From positions 40,815,401-40,879,400 of the forward strand of contig JAQMRL010000004.1 of assembly GCA_035578175.1 (NCBI GenBank): a stretch of 64,000 bases of DNA, in the 5' to 3' direction. The stretch's first letter is position 1; each line of letters begins with the position of its first letter. The notes under the pieces were generated by a model that saw only the letters and a list, made by a program, of their open reading frames with translations, did no database searches and was not told the DNA's origin. This stretch comes from Catonia carolina. Taxonomy: Eukaryota > Arthropoda > Insecta > Hemiptera > Achilidae. The position numbers and the translations under genes are program-made. Of this stretch, positions 21,365 through 36,244 are shown piece after piece.

Positions 21365-23224
21365 AGTTTTATTTTGATACGTACATATTTTTTTGTTTCT
21401 GTTAAACACAATAATAGCGTAGGTCAAAAATGATTTGTCTAGTAACGTCTTGTCAAGTCTATTTTTCGTTGATTTAGGATCTGTTAGTTAAAGGGAAATT
21501 TATAAGCAGTATTTATATCTTCTACACAGGCAGTGTAAAAATATAACTTTTAACACCTGATTCGTACAGATGAGATAAATAAAAAATAATTTGGCGACAG
21601 CAATCGCTTACTTGTCGTAGCGAAAGTATAAGCAGAAAAATTACGATCCCGATAGCTGTGATTTTATAGAGTTTTAGGCCTGTAATCAGTGTTTATGTAG
21701 GCAGCTTGTTCGAATATTACAATTTTATAAGCATTTTCAGATGCGACTTTTTAACGTTCCGAAACCGAACAATTCATGCGTTCTCTTAAGCAAGGTAGGT
21801 TAATAAAATTACTTATTTTCAAACCAATTTGTCACTAAACTAAAATGCTGGCTGTTGAAATTGTTGTGCAATGAAAATTGTATTTTAGGTAAGCAGCGGA
21901 CAAGGTGGTTTGAACCTCTAAAATGTTTTTTGAGTGAGATGAGTTGAATTGGTTTACATGGTCTTCTCACAGCGTTTATAATTATACTTATCAGAATGCC
22001 AGTCCTTCGGAAAATCGTGTACTTTCGACTCTCCGAATGACACCTGTATTTCATTATCAACAGGGTTTGATTGTAAAATGAAATGCATGAATCTCAGATG
22101 AGATAACTCTGGCTAGTGTCGTTTATACCTCTACCTCTTCTGTTCATACGTGCTTTAAACATATAATTGGCTGACCCTGTGATAAACATGAATACATATT
22201 TACGGTCAGGAACTAGCAAATTACGTGCAAAAAATGTTTACCACTCTACCTTTTCATTATGGCCACAATAAATTTCATCCATCTTAAAATACAGGAACTA
22301 ATGAAATAAGAGTAAAGCCAGAAAACCTTTTATGAAAATACATCGGCCTATATATCATCATTTTGTCAGACCGTTGATTTTTATTTTTCGACTAATGCTC
22401 GTTGGTAGAGCAAAATAGTTTTCTTGTTATAAAACCGATTAATGAGGTATATCTTCTTACCCGGTAGGACATTGACTTTGTTTCGTCTCAAGATATTTTG
22501 AATTAGAATTTTCAGTTGCCTTCTACGTATCGTAATATTTATTTACAGTTATATAAAATCATTCCCTTAAAAATATGATACATTACTGGCCAAAATTTAT
22601 GTTACAAAAATCGAACAACTAGGAAAATAGATAACTCCCTTTTGTTTATTTTTCTTTGTGTCGGTATCGAATGAACACTCGTGATTTTTTAAAAAACCGT
22701 GTTAACATTTAGCAGCAAATGAAACCAATTTTTAATTTCCTGAAGAACTCGAAAGATCTCTACAATATGGTAGCCTACTACATATTTCGTAAGTGATATT
22801 TAACTAGAAACTATAAATCTCATTAAAAGGTACCTTCATATGTTCTGCCCTACCGTTAACTAGAAGTTGACATTGGGTGTGGACTTTATATTACAATCAC
22901 ACTCGACGTGACGCCCAGAATCAGTACGGACCAATCAGAACGCAGCATATCCTGACGAATGACGTAACGCTCAAGACACTTTGTCATTGGTTGACATCGG
23001 TGTGACGTAGTACAGTAATATAAACTCTCTGATTGGACAATATTAACCAATCAAAATGACGCAAAAGAAGACATCTGATTGGTTAAAACTGGGCTTTCTT
23101 ATTGGCCGAAAATACGAGACTCTGATTGGGCAATTATTACCTGAGCCGTTGACGTCACATGCGCATCACACTCAACTTGGCCCGACTTACTCACGCAACC
23201 CTAATAGATCGTTTGTTGAATACC
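21365..23224 (+). repeat. 1860-bp array unit 2
   Basis: Consensus apart from T at 21800 (shared with units 3, 15 and 16). Promoter-like block 22872-23157 with an intact ATTGG at 23101. Confidence 0.95.
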
Positions 23225-25084
23225 AGTTTTATTTTGATACGTACATATTTTTTTGTTTCTGTTAAACACAATAATAGCGTAGGTCAAAAATGATTTGTCT
23301 AGTAACGTCTTGTCAAGTCTATTTTTCGTTGATTTAGGATCTGTTAGTTAAAGGGAAATTTATAAGCAGTATTTATATCTTCTACACAGGCAGTGTAAAA
23401 ATATAACTTTTAACACCTGATTCGTACAGATGAGATAAATAAAAAATAATTTGGCGACAGCAATCGCTTACTTGTCGTAGCGAAAGTATAAGCAGAAAAA
23501 TTACGATCCCGATAGCTGTGATTTTATAGAGTTTTAGGCCTGTAATCAGTGTTTATGTAGGCAGCTTGTTCGAATATTACAATTTTATAAGCATTTTCAG
23601 ATGCGACTTTTTAACGTTCCGAAACCGAACAATTCATGCGTTCTCTTAAGCAAGGTAGGTTAATAAAATTACTTATTTTCAAACCAATTTGTCACTAAAC
23701 TAAAATGCTGGCTGTTGAAATTGTTGTGCAATGAAAATTGTATTTTAGGTAAGCAGCGGACAAGGTGGTTTGAACCTCTAAAATGTTTTTTGAGTGAGAT
23801 GAGTTGAATTGGTTTACATGGTCTTCTCACAGCGTTTATAATTATACTTATCAGAATGCCAGTCCTTCGGAAAATCGTGTACTTTCGACTCTCCGAATGA
23901 CACCTGTATTTCATTATCAACAGGGTTTGATTGTAAAATGAAATGCATGAATCTCAGATGAGATAACTCTGGCTAGTGTCGTTTATACCTCTACCTCTTC
24001 TGTTCATACGTGCTTTAAACATATAATTGGCTGACCCTGTGATAAACATGAATACATATTTACGGTCAGGAACTAGCAAATTACGTGCAAAAAATGTTTA
24101 CCACTCTACCTTTTCATTATGGCCACAATAAATTTCATCCATCTTAAAATACAGGAACTAATGAAATAAGAGTAAAGCCAGAAAACCTTTTATGAAAATA
24201 CATCGGCCTATATATCATCATTTTGTCAGACCGTTGATTTTTATTTTTCGACTAATGCTCGTTGGTAGAGCAAAATAGTTTTCTTGTTATAAAACCGATT
24301 AATGAGGTATATCTTCTTACCCGGTAGGACATTGACTTTGTTTCGTCTCAAGATATTTTGAATTAGAATTTTCAGTTGCCTTCTACGTATCGTAATATTT
24401 ATTTACAGTTATATAAAATCATTCCCTTAAAAATATGATACATTACTGGCCAAAATTTATGTTACAAAAATCGAACAACTAGGAAAATAGATAACTCCCT
24501 TTTGTTTATTTTTCTTTGTGTCGGTATCGAATGAACACTCGTGATTTTTTAAAAAACCGTGTTAACATTTAGCAGCAAATGAAACCAATTTTTAATTTCC
24601 TGAAGAACTCGAAAGATCTCTACAATATGGTAGCCTACTACATATTTCGTAAGTGATATTTAACTAGAAACTATAAATCTCATTAAAAGGTACCTTCATA
24701 TGTTCTGCCCTACCGTTAACTAGAAGTTGACATTGGGTGTGGACTTTATATTACAATCACACTCGACGTGACGCCCAGAATCAGTACGGACCAATCAGAA
24801 CGCAGCATATCCTGACGAATGACGTAACGCTCAAGACACTTTGTCATTGGTTGACATCGGTGTGACGTAGTACAGTAATATAAACTCTCTGATTGGACAA
24901 TATTAACCAATCAAAATGACGCAAAAGAAGACATCTGATTGGTTAAAACTGGGCTTTCTTATTGGCCGAAAATACGAGACTCTGATTGGGCAATTATTAC
25001 CTGAGCCGTTGACGTCACATGCGCATCACACTCAACTTGGCCCGACTTACTCACGCAACCCTAATAGATCGTTTGTTGAATACC
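23225..25084 (+). repeat. 1860-bp array unit 3
   Basis: No difference from unit 2 was found, including the shared T at 23660. Promoter-like block 24732-25017. Confidence 0.95.
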
Positions 25085-26944
25085 AGTTTTATTTTGATAC
25101 GTACATATTTTTTTGTTTCTGTTAAACACAATAATAGCGTAGGTCAAAAATGATTTGTCTAGTAACGTCTTGTCAAGTCTATTTTTCGTTGATTTAGGAT
25201 CTGTTAGTTAAAGGGAAATTTATAAGCAGTATTTATATCTTCTACACAGGCAGTGTAAAAATATAACTTTTAACACCTGATTCGTACAGATGAGATAAAT
25301 AAAAAATAATTTGGCGACAGCAATCGCTTACTTGTCGTAGCGAAAGTATAAGCAGAAAAATTACGATCCCGATAGCTGTGATTTTATAGAGTTTTAGGCC
25401 TGTAATCAGTGTTTATGTAGGCAGCTTGTTCGAATATTACAATTTTATAAGCATTTTCAGATGCGACTTTTTAACGTTCCGAAACCGAACAATTCATGCG
25501 TTCTCTTAAGCAAGGTAGGCTAATAAAATTACTTATTTTCAAACCAATTTGTCACTAAACTAAAATGCTGGCTGTTGAAATTGTTGTGCAATGAAAATTG
25601 TATTTTAGGTAAGCAGCGGAAAAGGTGGTTTGAACCTCTAAAATGTTTTTTGAGTGAGATGAGTTGAATTGGTTTACATGGTCTTCTCACAGCGTTTATA
25701 ATTATACTTATCAGAATGCCAGTCCTTCGGAAAATCGTGTACTTTCGACTCTCCGAATGACATCTGTATTTCATTATCAACAGGGTTTGATTGTAAAATG
25801 AAATGCATGAATCTCAGATGAGATAACTCTGGCTAGTGTCGTTTATACCTCTACCTCTTCTGTTCATACGTGCTTTAAACATATAATTGGCTGACCCTGT
25901 GATAAACATGAATACATATTTACGGTCAGGAACTAGCAAATTACGTGCAAAAAATGTTTACCACTCTACCTTTTCATTATGGCCACAATAAATTTCATCC
26001 ATCTTAAAATACAGGAACTAATGAAATAAGAGTAAAGCCAGAAAACCTTTTATGAAAATACATCGGCCTATATATCATCATTTTGTCAGACCGTTGATTT
26101 TTATTTTTCGACTAATGCTCGTTGGTAGAGCAAAATAGTTTTCTTGTTATAAAACCGATTAATGAGGTATATCTTCTTACCCGGTAGGACATTGACTTTG
26201 TTTCGTCTCAAGATATTTTGAATTAGAATTTTCAGTTGCCTTCTACGTATCGTAATATTTATTTACAGTTATATAAAATCATTCCCTTAAAAATATGATA
26301 CATTACTGGCCAAAATTTATGTTACAAAAATCGAACAACTAGGAAAATAGATAACTCCCTTTTGTTTATTTTTCTTTGTGTCGGTATCGAATGAACACTC
26401 GTGATTTTTTAAAAAACCGTGTTAACATTTAGCAGCAAATGAAACCAATTTTTAATTTCCTGAAGAACTCGAAAGATCTCTACAATATGGTAGCCTACTA
26501 CATATTTCGTAAGTGATATTTAACTAGAAACTATAAATCTCATTAAAAGGTACCTTCATATGTTCTGCCCTACCGTTAACTAGAAGTTGACATTGGGTGT
26601 GGACTTTATATTACAATCACACTCGACGTGACGCCCAGAATCAGTACGGACCAATCAGAACGCAGCATATCCTGACGAATGACGTAACGCTCAAGACACT
26701 TTGTCATTGGTTGACATCGGTGTGACGTAGTACAGTAATATAAACTCTCTGATTGGACAATATTAACCAATCAAAATGACGCAAAAGAAGACATCTGATT
26801 GGTTAAAACTGGGCTTTCTTATCGGCCGAAAATACGAGACTCTGATTGGGCAATTATTACCTGAGCCGTTGACGTCACATGCGCATCACACTCAACTTGG
26901 CCCGACTTACTCACGCAACCCTAATAGATCGTTTGTTGAATACC
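25085..26944 (+). repeat. 1860-bp array unit 4
   Basis: Private A at 25621 and T at 25763. First unit carrying ATCGG instead of ATTGG (C at 26823). Promoter-like block 26592-26877. Confidence 0.95.
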
Positions 26945-28804
26945 AGTTTTATTTTGATACGTACATATTTTTTTGTTTCTGTTAAACACAATAATAGCGT
27001 AGGTCAAAAATGATTTGTCTAGTAACGTCTTGTCAAGTCTATTTTTCGTTGATTTAGGATCTGTTAGTTAAAGGGAAATTTATAAGCAGTATTTATATCT
27101 TCTACACAGGCAGTGTAAAAATATAACTTTTAACACCTGATTCGTACAGATGAGATAAATAAAAAATAATTTGGCGACAGCAATCGCTTACTTGTCGTAG
27201 CGAAAGTATCAGCAGAAAAATTACGATCCCGATAGCTGTGATTTTATAGAGTTTTAGGCCTGTAATCAGTGTTTATGTAGGCAGCTTGTTCGAATATTAC
27301 AATTTTATAAGCATTTTCAGATGCGACTTTTTAACGTTCCGAAACCGAACAATTCATGCGTTCTCTTAAGCAAGGTAGGCTAATAAAATTACTTATTTTC
27401 AAACCAATTTGTCACTAAACTAAAATGCTGGCTGTTGAAATTGTTGTGCAATGAAAATTGTATTTTAGGTAAGCAGCGGACAAGGTGGTTTGAACCTCTA
27501 AAATGTTTTTTGAGTGAGATGAGTTGAATTGGTTTACATGGTCTTCTCACAGCGTTTATAATTATACTTATCAGAATGCCAGTCCTTCGGAAAATCGTGT
27601 ACTTTCGACTCTCCGAATGACACCTGTATTTCATTATCAACAGGGTTTGATTGTAAAATGAAATGCATGAATCTCAGATGAGATAACTCTGGCTAGTGTC
27701 GTTTATACCTCTACCTCTTCTGTTCATACGTGCTTTAAACATATAATTGGCTGACCCTGTGATAAACATGAATACATATTTACGGTCAGGAACTAGCAAA
27801 TTACGTGCAAAAAATGTTTACCACTCTACCTTTTCATTATGGCCACAATAAATTTCATCCATCTTAAAATACAGGAACTAATGAAATAAGAGTAAAGCCA
27901 GAAAACCTTTTATGAAAATACATCGGCCTATATATCATCATTTTGTCAGACCGTTGATTTTTATTTTTCGACTAATGCTCGTTGGTAGAGCAAAATAGTT
28001 TTCTTGTTATAAAACCGATTAATGAGGTATATCTTCTTACCCGGTAGGACATTGACTTTGTTTCGTCTCAAGATATTTTGAATTAGAATTTTCAGTTGCC
28101 TTCTACGTATCGTAATATTTATTTACAGTTATATAAAATCATTCCCTTAAAAATATGATACATTACTGGCCAAAATTTATGTTACAAAAATCGAACAACT
28201 AGGAAAATAGATAACTCCCTTTTGTTTATTTTTCTTTGTGTCGGTATCGAATGAACACTCGTGATTTTTTAAAAAACCGTGTTAACATTTAGCAGCAAAT
28301 GAAACCAATTTTTAATTTCCTGAAGAACTCGAAAGATCTCTACAATATGGTAGCCTACTACATATTTCGTAAGTGATATTTAACTAGAAACTATAAATCT
28401 CATTAAAAGGTACCTTCATATGTTCTGCCCTACCGTTAACTAGAAGTTGACATTGGGTGTGGACTTTATATTACAATCACACTCGACGTGACGCCCAGAA
28501 TCAGTACGGACCAATCAGAACGCAGCATATCCTGACGAATGACGTAACGCTCAAGACACTTTGTCATTGGTTGACATCGGTGTGACGTAGTACAGTAATA
28601 TAAACTCTCTGATTGGACAATATTAACCAATCAAAATGACGCAAAAGAAGACATCTGATTGGTTAAAACTGGGCTTTCTTATTGGCCGAAAATACGAGAC
28701 TCTGATTGGGCAATTATTACCTGAGCCGTTGACGTCACATGCGCATCACACTCAACTTGGCCCGACTTACTCACGCAACCCTAATAGATCGTTTGTTGAA
28801 TACC
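26945..28804 (+). repeat. 1860-bp array unit 5
   Basis: Private C at 27210. Promoter-like block 28452-28737. Confidence 0.95.
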
Positions 28805-30664
28805 AGTTTTATTTTGATACGTACTTTTTTTTTTGTTTCTGTTAAACACAATAATAGCGTAGGTCAAAAATGATTTGTCTAGTAACGTCTTGTCAAGTCT
28901 TTTTTTCGTTGATTTAGGATCTGTTAGTTAAAGGGAAATTTATAAGCAGTATTTATATCTTCTACACAGGCAGTGTAAAAATATAACTTTTAACACCTGA
29001 TTCGAACAGATGAGATAAATAAAAAATAATTTGGCGACAGCAATCGCTTACTTGTCGTAGCGAAAGTATAAGCAGAAAAATTACGATCCCGATAGCTGTG
29101 ATTTTATAGAGTTTTAGGCCTGTAATCAGTGTTTATGTAGGGAGCTTGTTCGAATATTACAATTTTATAAGCATTTTCAGATGCGACTTTTTAACGTTCC
29201 GAAACCGAACAACTCATGCGTTCTCTTAAGCAAGGTAGGCTAATAAAATTACTTATTTTCAAACCAATTTGTCACTAAACTAAAATGCTGGCTGTTGAAA
29301 TTGTTGTGCAATGAAAATTGTATTTTAGGTAAGCAGCGGACAAGGTGGTTTGAACCTCTAAAATGTTTTTTGCGTGAGATGAGTTGAATTGGTTTACATG
29401 GTCTTCTCACAGCGTTTATAATTATACTTATCAGAATGCCAGTCCTTCGGAAAATCGTGTACTTTCGACTCTCCGAATGACACCTGTATTTCATTATCAA
29501 CAGGGTTTGATTGTAAAATGAAATGCATGAATCTCAGATGAGATAACTCTGGCTAGTGTCGTTTATACCTCTACCTCTTCTGTTCATACGTGCTTTAAAC
29601 ATATAATTGGCTGACCCTGTGATAAACATGAATACATATTTACGGTCAGGAACTAGCAAATTACGTGCAAAAAATGTTTACCACTCTACCTTTTCATTAT
29701 GGCCACAATAAATTTCATCCATCTTAAAATACAGGAACTAATGAAATAAGAGTAAAGCCAGAAAACCTTTTATGAAAATACATCGGCCTATATATCATCA
29801 TTTTGTCAGACCGTTGATTTTTATTTTTCGACTAATGCTCGTTGGTAGAGCAAAATAGTTTTCTTGTTATAAAACCGATTAATGAGGTATATCTTCTTAC
29901 CCGGTAGGACATTGACTTTGTTTCGTCTCAAGATATTTTGAATTAGAATTTTCAGTTGCCTTCTACGTATCGTAATATTTATTTACAGTTATATAAAATC
30001 ATTCCCTTAAAAATATGATACATTACTGGCCAAAATTTATGTTACAAAAATCGAACAACTAGGAAAATAGATAACTCCCTTTTGTTTATTTTTCTTTGTG
30101 TCGGTATCGAATGAACACTCGTGATTTTTTAAAAAACCGTGTTAACATTTAGCAGCAAATGAAACCAATTTTTAATTTCCTGAAGAACTCGAAAGATCTC
30201 TACAATATGGTAGCCTACTACATATTTCGTAAGTGATATTTAACTAGAAACTATAAATCTCATTAAAAGGTACCTTCATATGTTCTGCCCTACCGTTAAC
30301 TAGAAGTTGACATTGGGTGTGGACTTTATATTACAATCACACTCGACGTGACGCCCAGAATCAGTACGGACCAATCAGAACGCAGCATATCCTGACGAAT
30401 GACGTAACGCTCAAGACACTTTGTCATTGGTTGACATCGGTGTGACGTAGTACAGTAATATAAACTCTCTGATTGGACAATATTAACCAATCAAAATGAC
30501 GCAAAAGAAGACATCTGATTGGTTAAAACTGGGCTTTCTTATTGGCCGAAAATACGAGACTCTGATTGGGCAATTATTACCTGAGCCGTTGACGTCACAT
30601 GCGCATCACACTCAACTTGGCCCGACTTACTCACGCAACCCTAATAGATCGTTTGTTGAATACC
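28805..30664 (+). repeat. 1860-bp array unit 6
   Basis: Carries a run of private changes in its first 410 bases (28825, 28827, 28901, 29005, 29142, 29213) and C at 29373, shared with units 8-14. Promoter-like block 30312-30597. Confidence 0.95.
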
Positions 30665-32524
30665 AGTTTTATTTTGATACGTACATATTTTTTTGTTTCT
30701 GTTAAACACAATAATAGCGTAGGTCAAAAATGATTTGTCTAGTAACGTCTTGTCAAGTCTATTTTTCGTTGATTTAGGATCTGTTAGTTAAAGGGAAATT
30801 TATAAGCAGTATTTATATCTTCTACACAGGCAGTGTAAAAATATAACTTTTAACACCTGATTCGTACAGATGAGATAAATAAAAAATAATTTGGCGACAG
30901 CAATCGCTTACTTGTCGTAGCGAAAGTATAAGCAGAAAAATTACGATCCCTATAGCTGTGATTTTATAGAGTTTTAGGCCTGCAATCAGTGTTTATGTAG
31001 GCAGCTTGTTCGAATATTACAATTTTATAAGCATTTTCAGATGCGACTTTTTAACGTTCCGAAACCGAACAATTCATGCGTTCTCTTAAGCAAGGTAGGC
31101 TAATAAAATTACTTATTTTCAAACCAATTTGTCACTAAACTAAAATGCTGGCTGTTGAAATTGTTGTGCAATGAAAATTGTATTTTAGGTAAGCAGCGGA
31201 CAAGGTGGTTTGAACCTCTAAAATGTTTTTTGAGTGAGATGAGTTGAATTGGTTTACATGGTCTTCTCACAGCGTTTATAATTATAATTATCAGAATGCC
31301 AGTCCTTCGGAAAATCGTGTACTTTCGACTCTCCGAATGACACCTGTATTTCATTATCAACAGGGTTTGATTGTAAAATGAAATGCATGAATCTCAGATG
31401 AGATAACTCTGGCTAGTGTCGTTTATACCTCTACCTCTTCTGTTCATACGTGCTTTAAACATATAATTGGCTGACCCTGTGATAAACATGAATACATATT
31501 TACGGTCAGGAACTAGCAAATTACGTGCAAAAAATGTTTACCACTCTACCTTTTCATTATGGCCACAATAAATTTCATCCATCTTAAAATACAGGAACTA
31601 ATGAAATAAGAGTAAAGCCAGAAAACCTTTTATGAAAATACATCGGCCTATATATCATCATTTTGTCAGACCGTTGATTTTTATTTTTCGACTAATGCTC
31701 GTTGGTAGAGCAAAATAGTTTTCTTGTTATAAAACCGATTAATGAGGTATATCTTCTTACCCGGTAGGACATTGACTTTGTTTCGTCTCAAGATATTTTG
31801 AATTAGAATTTTCAGTTGCCTTCTACGTATCGTAATATTTATTTACAGTTATATAAAATCATTCCCTTAAAAATATGATACATTACTGGCCAAAATTTAT
31901 GTTACAAAAATCGAACAACTAGGAAAATAGATAACTCCCTTTTGTTTATTTTTCTTTGTGTCGGTATCGAATGAACACTCGTGATTTTTTAAAAAACCGT
32001 GTTAACATTTAGCAGCAAATGAAACCAATTTTTAATTTCCTGAAGAACTCGAAAGATCTCTACAATATGGTAGCCTACTACATATTTCGTAAGTGATATT
32101 TAACTAGAAACTATAAATCTCATTAAAAGGTACCTTCATATGTTCTGCCCTACCGTTAACTAGAAGTTGACATTGGGTGTGGACTTTATATTACAATCAC
32201 ACTCGACGTGACGCCCAGAATCAGTACGGACCAATCAGAACGCAGCATATCCTGACGAATGACGTAACGCTCAAGACACTTTGTCATTGGTTGACATCGG
32301 TGTGACGTAGTACAGTAATATAAACTCTCTGATTGGACAATATTAACCAATCAAAATGACGCAAAAGAAGACATCTGATTGGTTAAAACTGGGCTTTCTT
32401 ATCGGCCGAAAATACGAGACTCTGATTGGGCAATTATTACCTGAGCCGTTGACGTCACATGCGCATCACACTCAACTTGGCCCGACTTACTCACGCAACC
32501 CTAATAGATCGTTTGTTGAATACC
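30665..32524 (+). repeat. 1860-bp array unit 7
   Basis: Private T at 30951, C at 30983 and A at 31287. Lacks the C variant of its neighbours 6 and 8. Has ATCGG (C at 32403). Promoter-like block 32172-32457. Confidence 0.95.
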
Positions 32525-34384
32525 AGTTTTATTTTGATACGTACATATTTTTTTGTTTCTGTTAAACACAATAATAGCGTAGGTCAAAAATGATTTGTCT
32601 AGTAACGTCTTGTCAAGTCTATTTTTCGTTGATTTAGGATCTGTTAGTTAAAGGGAAATTTATAAGCAGTATTTATATCTTCTACACAGGCAGTGTAAAA
32701 ATATAACTTTTAACACCTGATTCGTACAGATGAGATAAATAAAAAATAATTTCGCGACAGCAATCGCTTACTTGTCGTAGCGAAAGTATAAGCAGAAAAA
32801 TTACGATCCCGATAGCTGTGATTTTATAGAGTTTTAGGCCTGTAATCAGTGTTTATGTAGGCAGCTTGTTCGAATATTACAATTTTATAAGCATTTTCAG
32901 ATGCGACTTTTTAACGTTCCGAAACCGAACAATTCATGCGTTCTCTTAAGCAAGGTAGGCTAATAAAATTACTTATTTTCAAACCAATTTGTCACTAAAC
33001 TAAAATGCTGGCTGTTGAAATTGTTGTGCAATGAAAATTGTATTTTAGGTAAGCAGCGGACAAGGTGGTTTGAACCTCTAAAATGTTTTTTGCGTGAGAT
33101 GAGTTGAATTGGTTTACATGGTCTTCTCACAGCGTTTATAATTATACTTATCAGAATGCCAGTCCTTCGGAAAATCGTGTACTTTCGACTCTCCGAATGA
33201 CACCTGTATTTCATTATCAACAGGGTTTGATTGTAAAATGAAATGCATGAATCTCAGATGAGATAACTCTGGCTAGTGTCGTTTATACCTCTACCTCTTC
33301 TGTTCATACGTGCTTTAAACATATAATTGGCTGACCCTGTGATAAACATGAATACATATTTACGGTCAGGAACTAGCAAATTACGTGCAAAAAATGTTTA
33401 CCACTCTACCTTTTCATTATGGCCACAATAAATTTCATCCATCTTAAAATACAGGAACTAATGAAATAAGAGTAAAGCCAGAAAACCTTTTATGAAAATA
33501 CATCGGCCTATATATCATCATTTTGTCAGACCGTTGATTTTTATTTTTCGACTAATGCTCGTTGGTAGAGCAAAATAGTTTTCTTGTTATAAAACCGATT
33601 AATGAGGTATATCTTCTTACCCGGTAGGACATTGACTTTGTTTCGTCTCAAGATATTTTGAATTAGAATTTTCAGTTGCCTTCTACGTATCGTAATATTT
33701 ATTTACAGTTATATAAAATCATTCCCTTAAAAATATGATACATTACTGGCCAAAATTTATGTTACAAAAATCGAACAACTAGGAAAATAGATAACTCCCT
33801 TTTGTTTATTTTTCTTTGTGTCGGTATCGAATGAACACTCGTGATTTTTTAAAAAACCGTGTTAACATTTAGCAGCAAATGAAACCAATTTTTAATTTCC
33901 TGAAGAACTCGAAAGATCTCTACAATATGGTAGCCTACTACATATTTCGTAAGTGATATTTAACTAGAAACTATAAATCTCATTAAAAGGTACCTTCATA
34001 TGTTCTGCCCTACCGTTAACTAGAAGTTGACATTGGGTGTGGACTTTATATTACAATCACACTCGACGTGACGCCCAGAATCAGTACGGACCAATCAGAA
34101 CGCAGCATATCCTGACGAATGACGTAACGCTCAAGACACTTTGTCATTGGTTGACATCGGTGTGACGTAGTACAGTAATATAAACTCTCTGATTGGACAA
34201 TATTAACCAATCAAAATGACGCAAAAGAAGACATCTGATTGGTTAAAACTGGGCTTTCTTATTGGCCGAAAATACGAGACTCTGATTGGGCAATTATTAC
34301 CTGAGCCGTTGACGTCACATGCGCATCACACTCAACTTGGCCCGACTTACTCACGCAACCCTAATAGATCGTTTGTTGAATACC
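32525..34384 (+). repeat. 1860-bp array unit 8
   Basis: Private C at 32753. First of a continuous run (units 8-14) with TGCGTGAG (C at 33093). Promoter-like block 34032-34317. Confidence 0.95.
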
Positions 34385-36244
34385 AGTTTTATTTTGATAC
34401 GTACATATTTTTTTGTTTCTGTTAAACACAATAATAGCGTAGGTCAAAAATGATTTGTCTAGTAACGTCTTGTCAAGTCTATTTTTCGTTGATTTAGGAT
34501 CTGTTAGTCAAAGGGAAATTTATAAGCAGTATTTATATCTTCTACACAGGCAGTGTAAAAATATAACTTTTAACACCTGATTCGTACAGATGAGATAAAT
34601 AAAAAATAATTTGGCGACAGCAATCGCTTACTTGTCGTAGCGAAAGTATAAGCAGAAAAATTACGATCCCGATAGCTGTGATTTTATAGAGTTTTAGGCC
34701 TGTAATCAGTGTTTATGTAGGCAGCTTGTTCGAATATTACAATTTTATAAGCATTTTCAGATGCGACTTTTTAACGTTCCGAAACCGAACAATTCATGCG
34801 TTCTCTTAAGCAAGGTAGGCTAATAAAATTACTTATTTTCAAACCAATTTGTCACTAAACTAAAATGCTGGCTGTTGAAATTGTTGTGCAATGAAAATTG
34901 TATTTTAGGTAAGCAGCGGACAAGGTGGTTTGAACCTCTAAAATGTTTTTTGCGTGAGATGAGTTGAATTGGTTTACATGGTCTTCTCACAGCGTTTATA
35001 ATTATACTTATCAGAATGCCAGTCCTTCGGAAAATCGTGTACTTTCGACTCTCCGAATGACACCTGTATTTCATTATCAACAGGGTTTGATTGTAAAATG
35101 AAATGCATGAATCTCAGATGAGATAACTCTGGCTAGTGTCGTTTATACCTCTACCTCTTCTGTTCATACGTGCTTTAAACATATAATTGGCTGACCCTGT
35201 GATAAACATGAATACATATTTACGGTCAGGAACTAGCAAATTACGTGCAAAAAATGTTTACCACTCTACCTTTTCATTATGGCCACAATAAATTTCATCC
35301 ATCTTAAAATACAGGAACTAATGAAATAAGAGTAAAGCCAGAAAACCTTTTATGAAAATACATCGGCCTATATATCATCATTTTGTCAGACCGTTGATTT
35401 TTATTTTTCGACTAATGCTCGTTGGTAGAGCAAAATAGTTTTCTTGTTATAAAACCGATTAATGAGGTATATCTTCTTACCCGGTAGGACATTGACTTTG
35501 TTTCGTCTCAAGATATTTTGAATTAGAATTTTCAGTTGCCTTCTACGTATCGTAATATTTATTTACAGTTATATAAAATCATTCCCTTAAAAATATGATA
35601 CATTACTGGCCAAAATTTATGTTACAAAAATCGAACAACTAGGAAAATAGATAACTCCCTTTTGTTTATTTTTCTTCGTGTCGGTATCGAATGAACACTC
35701 GTGATTTTTTAAAAAACCGTGTTAACATTTAGCAGCAAATGAAACTAATTTTTAATTTCCTGAAGAACTCGAAAGATCTCTACAATATGGTAGCCTACTA
35801 CATATTTCGTAAGTGATATTTAACTAGAAACTATAAATCTCATTAAAAGGTACCTTCATATGTTCTGCCCTACCGTTAACTAGAAGTTGACATTGGGTGT
35901 GGACTTTATATTACAATCACACTCGACGTGACGCCCAGAATCAGTACGGACCAATCAGAACGCAGCATATCCTGACGAATGACGTAACGCTCAAGACACT
36001 TTGTCATTGGTTGACATCGGTGTGACGTAGTACAGTAATATAAACTCTCTGATTGGACAATATTAACCAATCAAAATGACGCAAAAGAAGACATCTGATT
36101 GGTTAAAACTGGGCTTTCTTATTGGCCGAAAATACGAGACTCTGATTGGGCAATTATTACCTGAGCCGTTGACGTCACATGCGCATCACACTCAACTTGG
36201 CCCGACTTACTCACGCAACCCTAATAGATCGTTTGTTGAATACC
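34385..36244 (+). repeat. 1860-bp array unit 9
   Basis: Private C at 34509. C at 35677 and T at 35746 are both shared only with unit 11. Promoter-like block 35892-36177. Confidence 0.95.

Noticed and set aside
21196..21405. 69-codon plus-strand frame in every 1860-bp unit
   Set aside because: It lies across the CCAAT/CRE block, ends in low-complexity T-rich codons, and its variants (H to R, V to F, I to F, Y to S) are mainly replacing. Its presence in all units only reflects array identity.
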